In this document: one piece after another, positions 21,902 to 36,533 of the stretch
Numbering within the stretch: position 1 is the first letter of the stretch
How the letters are laid out: every line of letters begins with the position of its first letter
Assembly (NCBI RefSeq): GCF_011745365.1
Contig: NW_024468910.1
Location: 4,492,068-4,556,067 of the forward strand
DNA: 64,000 bases
DNA from: Cryphonectria parasitica EP155
Lineage: Eukaryota; Ascomycota; Sordariomycetes; Diaporthales; Cryphonectriaceae
Direction: 5' to 3'
Notes under the pieces: generated by a model
The model's input: only the letters and a program-made list of their open reading frames with translations
Told to the model about the DNA's origin: nothing
Databases searched by the model: none
Position numbers and translations under genes: made by a program

Positions 21902-22516
21902 GACTGGTGGCTTGAGTTCAAGAAGTTGGAAGTTGATGGACCAGAAGGTGAGGTCAGAGTTTTGGGAAAGAAGAGGAGTGCGCGTTGATATATGTTGTAG
22001 CTGAAGAGTCGAGCGCAGGCGAGGAGGGGTGTGTTGCTTCTAGTTGAGAGGTACCTATGTACCACCAACAGAAGGGGGGGGGGATACCCTTGTCGCTGGT
22101 CTATCTGTTGGTACGATGTACTCTGGACCCACCACCTTCTCAACCCTCGCCAGGTATCTATCTGGGGTCTTTCTGGGCTGGTCCACACCTAGATTCTAAT
22201 TCGAACGGTCTGGTCCGGGGGTAGGTCGAGGGGGTGATTTGTGTAAGGGCAAAAGCAGATGAAAGAGGAAACAAGCGACAAGAAGATCAACAACCAACTC
22301 AAGAGAAATGACAAAAAAAGAAAAGAAAGAGAAAAAAAATTAAAGACTGGGGGATTGGTAACTGGGAAAGACGACAGACGTTGGGGAGTGCTGAGCTGAG
22401 AGCTGTGGCTCGCACCATGATCTGTTCCCCCGTCGACCCTCTCCTCTGCTGGCGTGTCGAATCCATCGACACTGATTTTCTTCTTCTTTTTCTTCCTCTT
22501 CTTGTCTCTTTCTTTC

Positions 22517-22543
22517 TTTTTTTTTTTTTTTTTTTTTTTTTTT
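22517..22543. repeat. T27 homopolymer
   Basis: The longest A/T homopolymer seen in the window, flanked by a 60-bp pyrimidine tract. It lies about 810-840 bp upstream of the zinc-finger start codon. Confidence 0.9.
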
Positions 22544-25500
22544 GCGTTTTAGTCCACTGTAAGCACGAGCAAGAATGAGAGCGAACGACTGGCTGAGTGA
22601 CTGAAAGTGGTGACAAGAATAGTAGCAAGATCGTGGAGCAGAGGCGATCCAGGTTGGTGCTCAGCTAGTTTAGGCTCCCGAAACATCGATAGGGTATGGG
22701 GAAAAGGTAAAATTGAACAAGCAAGGCCTGCGGGATGGCTATGGCTCCGGGCTAGAGAGGAGAGTGAGCGCTCGATATCTCAGCCTCAGCAGAGAAAGAA
22801 GGAGGGGGGAAAAAGGTACCCCCTTCTCAGAAGCACCAGCACTACTAGAGAGATACTATGGTAGCTAAGCGCAGCGGCCGCACACCCTCAGTGGCAGCGA
22901 GAAGCTAGCGAGGGCCTAGAGACGAGATGATGGGCAAACTGGGGAGGTACCAAAGTACACCCAGCAAAGTCCGTACCCCATGTACCTCTCATGCCTTGCA
23001 CAGTGTCGCATGGCAGTAAGCACAGGGAAAATCCCTGTTCATACACCAAGTACCAGCCCCAGGGAGTCCATGTCCCACAGTACAAGGTACGTACCTTGGG
23101 CGGAAAGGCATCTATCTGCCTTGATAGCAAAGGAACGGGCAACGGCAAGGCACTCTGCCGGGACGGGGGCCTGTGGACTTCAACAGGGAACAGAGGCGAG
23201 GAAGCGATGACAAGGGCTTAGGGGCCAGGGGAAAGATGGCGCCTGAGTTTGTACAGCCAGGCAGACAGGCAGGGGACCGGCCGCCGTCCGCCTCTCTGGA
23301 TCTACAGGAGCCTACGACGGGAGGACTGTAGAGTTGAGAAGAGGTGACTTGAAAGCAAGTACGGACAAGCGGAAAAATTACTCTTGATCACAGTCCTTCA
23401 CGGCCCTGCCGTCCACCGCTGTTGCCGACCTGTGCTGTCTGTAGGGTACAGTTGTGAAGTTTGTTGGCAGCAAGAAGTGTGGACCAGCATGTCCCCTCCC
23501 CACTCACCAGGATGAGGACAAAAGGACACTGGGCCGCGGTGGGAAACTAGGACCAGGGCTCAATTGCAGAACCCAGGGCTCAGGTGCTGGTGGGTACACT
23601 GCTCTTTTGCTTCTGTTCTGCTGCTGGAGATCCAGGGATGCAGCCAGGGCTCCGTAGCCGGTTGGTGCAGGCATGGGACTGAATTGGGTGTGAGTACCCA
23701 TACGATTAGTACAAGGTGCTACCATACTTACTATGGTTATATGCATGTTGTAGTACTTACGGCACCAACAGGACTCTGGACTTAAGGACTTCGGCATGAG
23801 CTGGCACCCACCCACCCGGCGACAGTAGTCCGTACACCTACTACTGCTGCTGCTGCTGCTGGCTGCCATGCCAGTAGCGAAAGAGGAGTGGGAATTACGT
23901 GTTATGCGCTGTACGAGGAAGTCCAGTGTGGACGAAGCGCGAGAATTGATTCTCAGGGCCCACAACCTAGACACAGATCCTGTGCTATGATGTACCCCAT
24001 CGCAGACGGTATTGCCATGTCCGGTCCGCCTTTTCTGCGCTGATTTCTGGAGAGAGCACCAGCCGGAAGGCGGAGGATTTACGCCGCTGCTTGTGCTTAG
24101 TTGCTGGCACAAGCGCAGCAAAAAGGGACAGGGCCAGACATTGGCGGATGACTGTGCCGCCATGGCAGTGGGGGGATGGTCCAAAGTCGAGCCGAGTCGA
24201 GCCGAGTCGCTCCGCTCCGCTAAGGACAGGTGACTGAACTGATCGAACTGAACTGGAATTCAATGAACAAATGACTAGCTGGCTGAGATTGGGCCCTTTC
24301 GAGGGTGATGTCATGTGTGTAAAGACAACAAGCAGGCTCTCGAGACGAAGCTTCACATTGGACTTCGATGGGGCCAGAAATGAATGGGTGGGATGGATGG
24401 ACCCCTGCTTCATCTCTGGGCCAGTGTCGTCTTCGCGAGAGGGAAAGTACTGCGCAGCTCATCATCGATTGCCTGGGTACCAGCTGCCTGTGCGACCCTG
24501 GCGCTAATCCAGCAAGCGAAAGGCAATGCCAACTGACTGAGATCATAGGACCCGTCCCAAGCCTAACGCAGCTCTCGTGTGATCACAGACAAAGTCTTCG
24601 GGACCGACTGCTGAGAGTTCAAAAATAGGTCCAGGAAAGAACGGAAGAGAGGGAAGCTATGAGGGTAAATCGGGTCAATTGTAGGAACAAACCATGATGG
24701 ACACCAGGCATCGAAATTTCCCACAGTCTGTTTGGTTGTTCGTTGAAACCGTTGCACGGGCAATGGGGCTGGGAGGGTTCCATAGGACTAGGCAGTTACT
24801 ATACAGTATTATGGTACCACAATTCTCTTACTGCCAAAAAAAATAAAATAACAGCAGGGAAGTGGCTGTGGGGAAGGCTGGGAAGGACCCAAGTACAGCA
24901 CCGCTAAGGCGATGCCCCGTAACTCATCATGTCCCTGTTCACCTCGCTATTCACTGTCTGGTACTAGTGTATCCCTCTCGTGTCGCCTAGTCGGTACTTA
25001 CCGCCCAGGTGGGACACAAACATCCGCCCGCGCCTGCTCCTTCGCCGGCAGTCACTCTACTACCCAGAAATACCGTTACTTTCACATAGCTCTATAGTCT
25101 ACGGGACTAATAGACGCCGTGGACCAGGATAGTGGGGATGCATGAAATATGACACTCAAGAGATGCCTACTATATCCTCGCGACCAATGATGGCAGTGAT
25201 CTCAGTTTGAGGGGATATACATCTGAAAAATCATGGCTTAGGCTGATTTGCGGCCCTGGTGGACATCTCGTGATACGTACCACGGAAACCTGAGCGACCG
25301 CGGCACCAAAACACAAAGAAAAAGAAAGAAAATGGCTTGTTAGTATTACGGACAGTCTCGTTGCCTGTCTCTGCGCGTTGAGGTTGAGAATGTTGGACTG
25401 TGAAATGAAAAGGGTCAGACACTCAACACGGTACTCAAAAACAATACTACAATACAACGTATACAATCCCATGATATTAACCCACCTGACTATGCCCAAA

Positions 25501-28500
25501 ACAGATATTGTATCGACACATTCTGGCCCCTGCCTACCACCACCACCACCACCACCTAGCAGAATAGAATGTAGTACTGGACGTGTTTCCTACATGTGGC
25601 GGTGTCATCACATAGTAAAAAAAGCTGAGACATGGGATTAAACTGCCTACAAGAAGGGGGGCGGGGTCGCAATCCTCACTACGACATTCTATACCGAGCA
25701 AACCGCGTATCTGTGTCAAGGGTGAGAGACAACACGATTTGCTTCAGGTACAGTGGGTGTGCAGCATCCACGTGGATGTACAAGGCAAGCATCCACACAG
25801 GTCAGGGAAGAGGAGGTTTCCTTTTTTGAACAGGATCATGATCTTATCAATGACCAGATGTTCCGTCGAGCCCTAATCGGTGCATAGGGTGTATGAACAA
25901 ATCCAGGCGACGATCTTCTGCGAGGCTCAAACAGGTTGGGCAGGTGGATACTAGAATAGTCTCAATCCGGACGAGAGCGTGCTGCGTCGCCTCGATATTG
26001 CGGGAGGAGCCACCTGAGGATGACCTCTCGGCATTTAATGTTCTAATCTAAGATGTGAGCAACAACGATTCGCATCCCGTTGTTCTTCTTTGTTCCCTTT
26101 CCCGCTTTGACCCCCCCGTCCCTAGGTCTCTCTCGTGGGCTCTCGTCCAGCTGTCGGTCCCGAGCTTACAGCGACGTCGCATTCCGCATGGAAGCCCACT
26201 CACCCGGTCTGAGAACGTACCTGCTATGATTACGTGCCCTGCTTTCTACAACGTTCCAGGTTAAGCCACGTGGTGGGTGAGATGGATATTGCGGTGAAGT
26301 AGAGAGACTTTCTCAATTAGAAGCAAAGGCAAGGATCTGTTGTCGACAAAAAAAAATGGGTGAGAAATGAGTAGAATGGCACATATCATACGCCGTGCCG
26401 TACCAACAATTGCTTGTTAGACAGGTTGAGATGATGAAACCCTACTGTGTGATCAGGCACCATCTACAGACATGGTCAATTGATTTCATAATCGATCCAT
26501 GTCCAGAGCGGACGGGCCTTCTGAAAAAGGACAGGGGACGTCTTTCCCAAGCAATTTGAATCTTTGTAGATAGGATAGGTCGCCCCCGCCGTTTTGAGAG
26601 TTTGGGGGGGGGTAGGGGAAGTGGTTGTGGAAGGTGGTTGGGTGCGGTCCTTCCTCCTAAGCGCAAGGGGCTGGCAATGGTGGTAACTTTCAAAATGCCC
26701 TTTTGAGACTGGGGCTGTATTGCACCACCACCAATTTTGCGAGCACTCCCACATTTTGGTCACTGATCGCATAACTGCCTCATTTCCTCACAACTCACCG
26801 GGTTCCCATCCTTCTCGTCAGAGGTTGAGATCTCATGCACCCCTTGTGGTTCACATCACATTTATCGAATTGTCTGGGCCATGACTTCGAATCGCATCTC
26901 GTTCTGAGGAGTGACTTCGTTCATACCAGAGGCAGGGCGTGTTAGGCGCGATGCATCCTGGCAGTCCCATGTCACCACCACGATCGTCGTTCTCAAGTCA
27001 TGCACACGCCAGCACTAAGAACTGGAATCAGCATCATCGTCATGTCACTAGCACCAACATCGCCACAAACAGCGCCACTATCACTCTCAGCCTCGAGTTG
27101 TCTCAGTCTGACGGCCCCAGTGGTGGGACCCCAGAAGCCGCCTCTAGCTACTACTACTGGGCCTGCCAAAGGTCGCTGTGCCGTGAATCCGCTTTGCAAA
27201 GGACGCCCTGGGCCCCATACAGCGCAGGCTCTTGGCTGTACCCCTTGTTCAGGTCGCCGCCTGATCTTTACCTCAAAATTAAAGCGTACCATGGAAATAT
27301 CAGCATACCCTGATCGCTTCAAGGGTCCCCGACTCGACTGCCGGGCCCGAGTCTCCTACGGCACCGATGTTCTCGTCCGAGTGTATGCACTCTAATACTA
27401 CAATGCATAACACGCCTGGGCAGCTCACCTCATGGGGCACCTAGAGACGTGCCCACCACCGCAATTCCCGGTCTGCCGGTACCGAGGTCTCACCACGAGC
27501 TGGTCTTCAGGGTGCAACATCTAGGAGAGAGGTCTTTGTTTATCACGGTATATCGGCAATTACCAGGAGAAGCCCTAGCATCTAGCTCCATCAGCAAGCT
27601 CGACACCTAAATGCCCATCATCTCGTCACTGATCCGCGGGATACCTACTTTTTTGGTCCTCCACAACCAACAGCCCTTCAATCCCTGTCTTCCACACAGA
27701 GCCGCGACTTGTGCACCCAGCGAGACCTCGCAGACCATTACCAGGCCGTTGTGCTGGGGCGCCTGACCTGCAGCTGAGATGAAACAAGCGGGGCACATTT
27801 CCCAACCAGTACGGTGGTTGGGTGCCTGCATAGCCAACCAGGGCACATTGGAGCCCGTGTGTCTGTTCCCCATTCTCTCGCAAGATGAGTTGACTGGGGG
27901 GCGCTGGGGCTTTCTCATCTTGATCCCCTACTAAGGCATCTCCGCGTGGGAGCGATTAGGTCCGCTCCCGTGTGGCATCTGTTCCTTGCCGTCGACCTGC
28001 TGCCGGAGATTCCCCAACTATTCTCGTCCTTTGTGGCACCTTCGAACGGCACCAAGCTCGAGTTCACCATGGTGTTGTTATTATTGGTAAAGACGGCGGC
28101 GCCATCGACGCAAGATGCGGGCGTACGTGTGCGGGAGAGTGTGAGACTGAGAGCGCTAGGCTGCTTCTGGAAGATCACATGCGGTCACAGCACTGTTGGA
28201 ACACTACAGTGGTACCTAAGGAGATTAGGGGACACTCCCCTAGACGTCATTTTGCCGCTCCTCAACGGTCCCTTTAACGCAATCTGAAAAGGGACTTGCC
28301 CTGAGCAGCACCAACATTTGTGCCCTGCGAAGTGGTAACGAGAATGGACCTGGCGGTGTGGGTCTTTTCCTCTGTCATTACTCGGACACAAAATTCAAGG
28401 AGAGACCTTCTGACTCTTTTCTGGCCGGCCAGGTTCGCACCATCAGAGGCCCTTGCTAGCACGGGGTACAAAAAAAAACAACAAAAAAGCCAGATCGGCC

Positions 28501-31500
28501 ATGGCTAACGCGCCTCATCGAACCACTTCGACATCATCGTCGCAAAGGATGCTCAGGCAGCTGTGAGGGGAAAATGAGTGATAGCCAGCGTCGTGCTGAC
28601 CGGGATGTGAAAACACAACTGGGAAGTAAGAGAGGCATACGATTGACCTGCACGGGTGACCATGGTTGTATCAGTCGACATGGCGACAACCGGACGATAG
28701 CCAAAGCACTCATTGTCATTCAGTGTAATGCTGCCATTGGGTGCGGAAAATACGGACAGCCCCTCCGGCTTCCCAGGGTAACCAGGGGACCACGAGGCGG
28801 TCCTCTCCACTTCTAATGCTAGGTACGGCGCATTATGGTCCGCGGAACGATACTGCAGCGAGTACCGGAGCACCTGCTGCGTGTACTATGGTATTATGTA
28901 CAGTGGGCGCGCCGTCTGATTCGACACCGCAGGCTCGCTCCCCATGCCTCGGGCCCTACGCATGCTGTCATCGAGATACCCTGGCCTTCGCAAAATGTAC
29001 CCTGTTGTCCTTCTCTTTTGATGAGATTGCGCGAGGCGGCCGTCCTGGCACACCCCCCCTCTCCCTTCCCTTTTGAGGATGCGATATGCGCTAGCTCATT
29101 TCGAGAACGCCCTGTTCATCAGTGGCTGTCGCTGGGCACCGGGCCAAGCACCAGCTCTGCCGCCTGCTCCGCACATGGTACAAGTTTCCCATCCCATTCA
29201 GTTCGCGAGCCGGACCCGAAGACTCTCGAGTCGATGCGGGTCGTCCGAGCGGAATCATCAGATTGCGGGTACTGTACGGCAAGCCTCATTTCAAGCACCC
29301 AGGCACCCTGGAATTTTGCCCGAAAGCTGGCAGCCTAATGCCACCCACAATGGCTCACAACTCAGCTTGGTGTGGCTGATCACTAGATGCCAACCTGCAT
29401 CGGACCTCAAGATGCGAGACAGTGTCGTATTGCGTCAAGATGCACATGCGCCTACCTCGTGGGACCTACAGCAGTGCTGCAGCGCGCTGCAGCTTGATCT
29501 CCAGGAGGGGCCCTGAGTGTCGTCGCATCACACCCACCAGCGCTACCCAGGAGGCAGATTTGAAAATCTGGAGAGACTGGGGGGAGGAGCAGGGGTCTGC
29601 CGAGTCTCGTCGACACAGTGTTCCCGAGGGGCTGGACAAGGGCTTGACCAGGGCTGACGGAGGATGAAGCGACCCTGCCGACATCCCGCCAAAACTTGCA
29701 ACAAGCGGTTTGATAGACAAACCTTGTTCGTCGCACGTCTGAACGACGATGGCCAGGCCAGGAATATGAGAGTCGTCCACGCGGCTGCGGCAATTCCTTC
29801 AAGGGAAACAGCCCTTTCAGTGTAGTTGCATCGAGGGCACCACTATGCTTCGAGAACTTTGTGATGATGGCTTCGATTCCTTCCCCTGTGGTGGCTTACA
29901 TCGGCCATTCCTGTCCCGCCTTTCGCTACCTCCACTCTCTCTGTCTCTCTCACCTATCGGCTGGCGGTCTCTCCGGTGCGTTACTCTTGAACGTGCTCTG
30001 TCGGCTTCAAGATTCCATTCGCCCTAGGAGTCTCCCCTGTTCAAGCCCTAGGCAGTTGGTCCTCTCACCTCACCTCACCTAATCCCGCTGGCGTGTGCTT
30101 CTCACGGTGTATGACAATGCTATCAGGTCTGCTTCAGTAGCGCTGAGCACGTAATGAAGCGCAGGTTCCCAATTGGCTTTGAGTCCAAACCTATAATCGA
30201 CAGCGCGGGAGAGGGGCAGTGGGGGCTCCATTAGAAGTTTCGGATGTCCAGGACCAGGTCGCAATGGTGAGACCCCTGCATTGCTTGCTGGACGCTGCAG
30301 CGATCCCTGCTGTCAGTCTACACTACCAAACCAGCCAGCCAGTTAACCTCACAGCGGCAAGGCTGGCGCAGAAGACAGCCCGGCCTGACCCAGCTGCACC
30401 GCGCTTGTTCTGCACACCAGCATCAGCCGATCTAGCCGCGCAACCGTCACACACACAGCCTTTGCAGTGCTACTAAGTTCCAAGGCACACACACACATAC
30501 ACAGAGAGAGAGAACTACACCTACCTAACAACGTCCTACGGGCACTATCTTTAGACCAGCCCTCCACATCGCAGATGGACTAAGAGCTACTACGGCATGA
30601 TCGCCGTTCTCATTGCATCATGTCGATATACCGTGGAGGGTTGCCCCTCGTCAGAGATGCCGTGTTGGCTGATTTGATCCCATCAGAACGATACAGCAGG
30701 CATGGTAGAGAGATTGGTAGTAAAAACCCTGTTGCTTGTCCGCAACATGCGTCTCTTGAGAACTGCAGGGTGCTTACTACTATATACCACCATAGTATGC
30801 CAGTGGTGGGGACCGATGTTTTCCGAAAGGCGCCCCTTTGCCCTGAACAATTTATCTGCCGGGATCGCGCTGCGGGCCGGGGCGCTGTCGAGTAACTCCA
30901 ACATGGGGACCCTCTGATGCCCACCAAGCGAAATAGACTCCAGCCGGGGACCATTGGCGATCATGGCGCGCGGCAGCAAGCGGGGACTTCACGAGTCGCG
31001 TACGGACACCGCTGCGGACACTAGTGGAACGATCTCCCAGAGCGAGAACCGACATTGGCTCAAGTCCGGTGACCCGCAAGCTGCAACGGCCTTGACTGCC
31101 AGGACTACTATAATGGGTACCACTAGTACAGGACCCGTGGTACTACTGCTGCCACTACTACCAACATTACTACTACTTGCGTATTAGGCACCTCTACGGG
31201 AAACTGACAGCTCATGCTATTCTTAGCATCGGCCAGACTTGCACGGGCTCGACAAACCCGCCAGAGTTCTGACCGGATCTGGTTCGTAGAGAAAACGAGA
31301 TTGAACCAACAACCAGGAACGGAACATCTCAAGATCAACTGGTCCCCGGTATGACAAGGTACTATAAAGATTATGGTGGTCAGCCCGTAATTTGTTGTGC
31401 GTCGTTGGGTGCAAGCGATAACCGGGACAGACACCTTTGGCCATTCGTGGAAGCATGCCGAGCAGCAGGTTGTTGAGTGTCGTTATTGTTGTTGTTGTTG

Positions 31501-33000
31501 TTGTTGGGAGGGGGGGGGGGCGCAGAGAGAGGTGTGTGTGTGTATGTGTGCGTATGTGTCTTTGTGCGTGCCTCAATGGCAGCGACAGTGTGGCTTAGCA
31601 CAGCGACACAAGAGTTGTGCGCTTACGATGACTTCGCTTTCCAGCCTGTCAGGCTACACAGCCGTTCCGCAGCGTGGCACAATGCTTATGCCCCTACGTT
31701 TTTGTGTAACCAAGAGGCTTACAGTGTATGCCCTAGCCGCGGGTGGTGTACGGGCTGTGGACGAGACGGCGTCGCACTTTGGTCCATTTTGCCCTCCGCA
31801 CAGGTCCCAGAACGGCAAATGCCTCGTCCACCACCGTGCTATCGCGAATTGGGATGCTGATCTTATTAGCTAGCGCACGATACAGTCCAGCTCGGCCCAC
31901 ACTGAGTCTATTTTGCTCGTCCTGTGTGGGGACGACGAAGAGGCAGAGCTCGTTGTCCAACGGAAGACCCTTCTCGTCCTCGCAACTGGAAGCGATTGAG
32001 TGTGTGCACTATGGTAATGACAATATGGTCATGTACTATGTGGTACCTACCTGAAGAGCTGGTTTATGTACAGTACTTTCTAAAAGAGTGGACAACGCCA
32101 GTCTGGTCTGGGATGCAGGACAGTGTCGCATACCAATTGGGTCTGGGACGAGAACCCCCCCCCCCCTCTTACCATGCTACCATAGTACTTTGGTACGACA
32201 CAGAGAGACCCAGAAAAGCCAGGCACGCCAGTCAATCACAGACACCCTGCGACGCGAAAGAGTTCTATGGGTCCATACTGCACGGGCCCAGACCAGGGAG
32301 CAAGAAAGACGAGCAAAAAAAATTGTTAGTGTCACCGACAAGGCGTCACAAACAGCGCCGAGCGCTGCGCAACGCCCTCGCACAACCAGGCGAAGTTTGG
32401 CGACGCAGCCGCCACTTTCTGCTGGCACACAAGGGCAGCACCGGCGACGTGGTAACGCACAGTTGCGGTGACGATGCATGCGATAGCAACACGTAAGGCG
32501 GTACGCAGATGGCTCTTTTGCCCGTGACCCATACCCACGGTAAAGGTGGTGACACACACCTGCATCATTCATGACTGCATCACACACTGCTGGCAGAGCG
32601 AAGGATCGCTGGCGTGAGAGGGTCCTCCCGTCTGGCCACCTGGGAGATGCGTGTCAAGCCCTACAGGGCTCTCTGCCGCCTCGACCAAAGCATGTGCAGC
32701 ACATGTTGCTGCTGATCGTCCACACCCCCTTCCTCCTCTCGTGCCCCCCCCCCCTTCTGTGGTTTTTTGCGTGACAAGAAATCACTGATGCAGCCAATGA
32801 TGGTCAAACGCCACACATCTGGGCGTCAGCAGCACGCTACTGTATATTCCCCCCCTTTTTTTTCTCTTGTTTTCTTTTTCTCTTCTCGATGGTTGCATCC
32901 TGTCCGCCCTGCGATGCCGCGCCAGATCTCTGATGGGCGTTGTATGAATATGCCCGAGACTCCTTTGGCGCCGCGTCGCACGGCACGGGATCGGTATGGC

Positions 33001-34876
33001 TGTCAAGTCAGTCTTTCCCCTTTTTTTCTTCTCTTCTTTGGTCATCGCGATGCGGTGTGATGCAGTGGCATCTGCTACGTAGAACTGCGGATGTGCGGCG
33101 CCAGTCCCGTGGAGGCATGGATTTCCAATCACTGGCTGCTTGCTGTGACGGCGGCTTGCAAGGGTTGTGGGGCCCTTGCTCTCTATCTCTGCGGTGCCTA
33201 GTCTGGAGAAGAGAAAGAGAGAGAGGAAAGATGCCAAGACAAGGGCAACCCTACGTGTTCGAAGATTGTGCGATGCTTGACCGACTGGACGGGGGGTCCC
33301 ACCACTACTGTGTGTATGTAAGATGATTGGATCAGGAACGATACTTGGAACTTGGTCCGGGGACCACGGCGGTCGCGAGGGTTGTCACCTTTGAGGGCAA
33401 GCATGAACTCGCTCCAGCAAATTCCCTGGTGGACTCCTCTCTCGTTGTCGGACCGGTCGCATTCTGTTGCAGTTGGTCCCATACAACATTACAAGTACTA
33501 GGATGCTCAGTAAGGTGAACCCGAGGAGGCTGGTCCCGTGATTTGCACTGCTGCTACGTTGGGGGCCGGGTTCGAGAATCTTATGCCCCAGTTGGGTCAG
33601 GGTCACTGGGCCCATGGTATCATCGGTTCTTACGGACCGCTTACCATATGTGGGGACTCTCCGCTCATTTCTCCCTTGTATCGAAATCTGCCCAGGGGAA
33701 ATCTTGGACACAAGGAGAAAGCGTGGGAGAAAGAGGAGAAGAAAAAAATAAAAAAATAAGGGGAGAAAGTCAAAAATGATTAAGGGAAAAACCTAAAAAA
33801 CGGGGTCTAGGGGGTTAACTCAGATCTCGGGTTTTGGACGAGGTCAGGGAGAGAGAGATCCAGAGAAGGGGTTCAGGATCCTTCACAGATCTCGTTACGC
33901 TGGCTGACATCAGCGGAGGAACGTATTAATCTATCCGCGAGCCCTTTCGATGCCGAGTCCGAAATGGACCGCCGGATGAAACGAATGACTGGTACAAACG
34001 CCGGATAATCCGCCCGGGCGCCAGAGCGAGGAGATCGGACAACAACGAAAGCCGGTGTATAGCTTGGGGGCAGCCCACTATCGTGCCAGGAGGCTCGCAT
34101 TCGCATTTCGCACCGAGAAACTCTCTTTCTCTCTTTCTCGCCATGTATGAAGTGGCATTCGCTTCGGTGTTCGCTGCAGCAGAAGGAGAAGAGAAGAAAG
34201 AGGGAGGGGGGGGGGGGCTTGTCCCCCATCGACTTGTGACCCTCAACCGCTGCGACCATCAAGAAACCGGAAGACCCCTTTTTTGGAGAACATGACCTTT
34301 CCCAAGCCCAGCCAAGCCAGCAGCACATGCAGGCGACAAGAAAGTGAGGGAGAGAGGGAGAGAGACAAAACATGTCCATATGGCATGTGAGATTTGGAGC
34401 TGCGCGATTTGCGCTTAGCAGACCCTCCATCATACGATTGGGGAGACGGCACAAGAAATTAGCCACGGATTTACAAAGCATCAGAGAAATGCGACCCGAG
34501 ACGGCAGTCCTTCGTCCCCACAGGCCTACAGTGGGTGATGATGGGAGGAGCAGACGACTCAGGCACCTCCCCGCAGTTTTTTGGAGGGGGGCCACCCTCT
34601 TCTCCCCCCCCCCCTCCCTTTCAATGTCGTCCCACACCATGCTGCACGGACATCTGGCGAGTTCCAGCCCTATGAGTACCACATCCCTCGACAACAAGAA
34701 CTGCGTCTATGTTTGTGTGTGTGTGGAAAGAGTGATGAGATGGTGTGCAGATGCCGTGTCTCTGCCGACTTGTGCGCGGAACAGGACTAAACGCCTCCTA
34801 CGTATTGTGGCTGCTTGGCGAATGCTGCAAGGCCTGAAAAGAAGCTTGACAGGAGATACTTAGAATGTCTATCTCG

Positions 34877-34914
<38 letters not shown>

Positions 34915-36501
34915 ATGTGGTGTGCCCTGTCTCGCCCATGTCCCGCCATAGAGGGTGGAAATAAGGGGGAGTCTCTTGGGTTCTATGCACTGTTGTACCA
35001 GATACTATGGTCCTCTGGTTTTTAGGGTCCAACCGCAACCACTGAGACGAGGGCCTCTTTGCTTGTGAAGGCCATGACATCCTGGCCTAGCTCTTGTCTC
35101 TGCCTCTTTTTTAACTTTTTTTACCTTTAATTCATACTTACGCAATGGACAACGTATGTACTGTGGTACTGCCAAAGCCCACAGTTACAATCATTACTAT
35201 GATCGCATGTTACGCTGACTGGGTTCTTTTGTAGACCCCTGGACCCTGCGAATCAAAACTTGGGGAGGATGGGACGTGTGAACCGCGGCGGAGCCCTTGA
35301 AGCAAAAGTGATCGACCGCACTTTTGAGGTTCGACGACCACCCGTGCCGATATGGGAAATGTCCTTCTCTCTGTAAGTGTCCCTACTTGGCTTTTGTTTA
35401 TTTTTTCTCTTCTCTTTCTGCTGAGCTTTGGCCTTGTCACTTCTTGTCTCAAGGCTAGAGACTTACTTGTAGGGCTGTGCTACAAGTCTGGGGATCCTTT
35501 CCTTCTGGCCCGGCAGGCTTGTTGTTGTTTTCTTCGAGAACATGCATGAATGCAGATATGCAGGCAGAACAGGAAAAAGCCACGAGCCAGCAGAGCCAGC
35601 CAATGAGCCCGCCTGCTGACATATACTGACTGCATACTTGTGTACTATGTATTTCAGTCGAACCACTACCAACTACTATGGTATCATCAAGGGTCCCACC
35701 GCAGTGTGTAGGAGCCGCCAGCAGGGGCAGAGCCTGGCTGTACTGACTTGTCAGTCACTCAGTCACCGTAACCGTCATGATCGTCATCAACAGAAGCGCA
35801 TCATCTACCATTAGTCGTTGCCACTGTACTTTGGCTTAGACCTTGTGTGTGAGATGAGACCTTTTTCGGGGGCCCAATGCGTCAAGGGGATGACGGGGCC
35901 AACAGCAATTCTTTCCGAGCCGATGTGTTCGCTTGTGAGAATACGGGGGGGGGGGGGGCAATGCACACCATACACGTACAGAGAGAGAGAGACATAGAGA
36001 GCACACTGTATGTACCCTGATGTCAGAAACCCCCCTCCCCCTATTACCTTGGTTTTTACAATGTACCAAGAAGCAGCAGGGCTGACGGAAAACCCCCTCT
36101 TCCCCACTTGTATTTGTTTTCTTGCTTACCAGACGTCAGAAAAGATACGCGTATCAAAAGATATGACCGTATCGGGTCTCCATAGGACCGATCAGCTATG
36201 ATCTAGCGGTATGTATGTAATGGTTAGTGAGTGAGTGAGTGGGTGTTGGTTGGTTGGCAGGCAAAGGGCAGGCAGACCACACCACTTGTGGCCTCTAATT
36301 TGGCCCTCATGCAGCTTGTCTTTGAGGCGAGAAGTGTTTGGGGGGGGGGGGGGAGGTGTGCCTGTCTGTTCTTAGATGCATAGGCTCCGGCGCAGATGAA
36401 CGCCCTAAGCTGTGGTTCCCTCCAAAGTATTCCTAAAAAAGAGAGAAGGACGGTGTGCAGCGCATGCTATTCGCCAATTCTCGAGCTTGGCCCCCAATCT
36501 C

Positions 36502-36533
<32 letters not shown>

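Larger units (their letters stand above)
21704..33000. other. Gene desert 2, left half: upstream of the zinc-finger gene, no convincing gene
   Basis: About 11 kb without a supported gene. The first kilobase is promoter and leader of the zinc-finger gene. It includes a purine tract (22300-22345) and a T27 run (22517-22543). Beyond it the sequence is of mixed, near-balanced composition with no AT-rich block of the kind produced by repeat-induced mutation. Open frames stay below about 190 codons and show no conserved motif on either strand. Six octamer-type TACTATGG sites and poly-G/C runs at 22074, 31510, 32155 and 32744 are present. The segment at 23085-23095 (GTACGTACCTTGG) and several GGTACC sites give a palindromic texture. 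Confidence 0.5.

Noticed and set aside
33873..34697. Minus-strand open frame of 274 codons in the desert
   Set aside because: It is the longest desert frame, but it begins without ATG (first ATG at 34640), has low-complexity Pro/Ser/Arg segments, crosses a G/C homopolymer and shows no motif or splice partner. Kept only as a remark.
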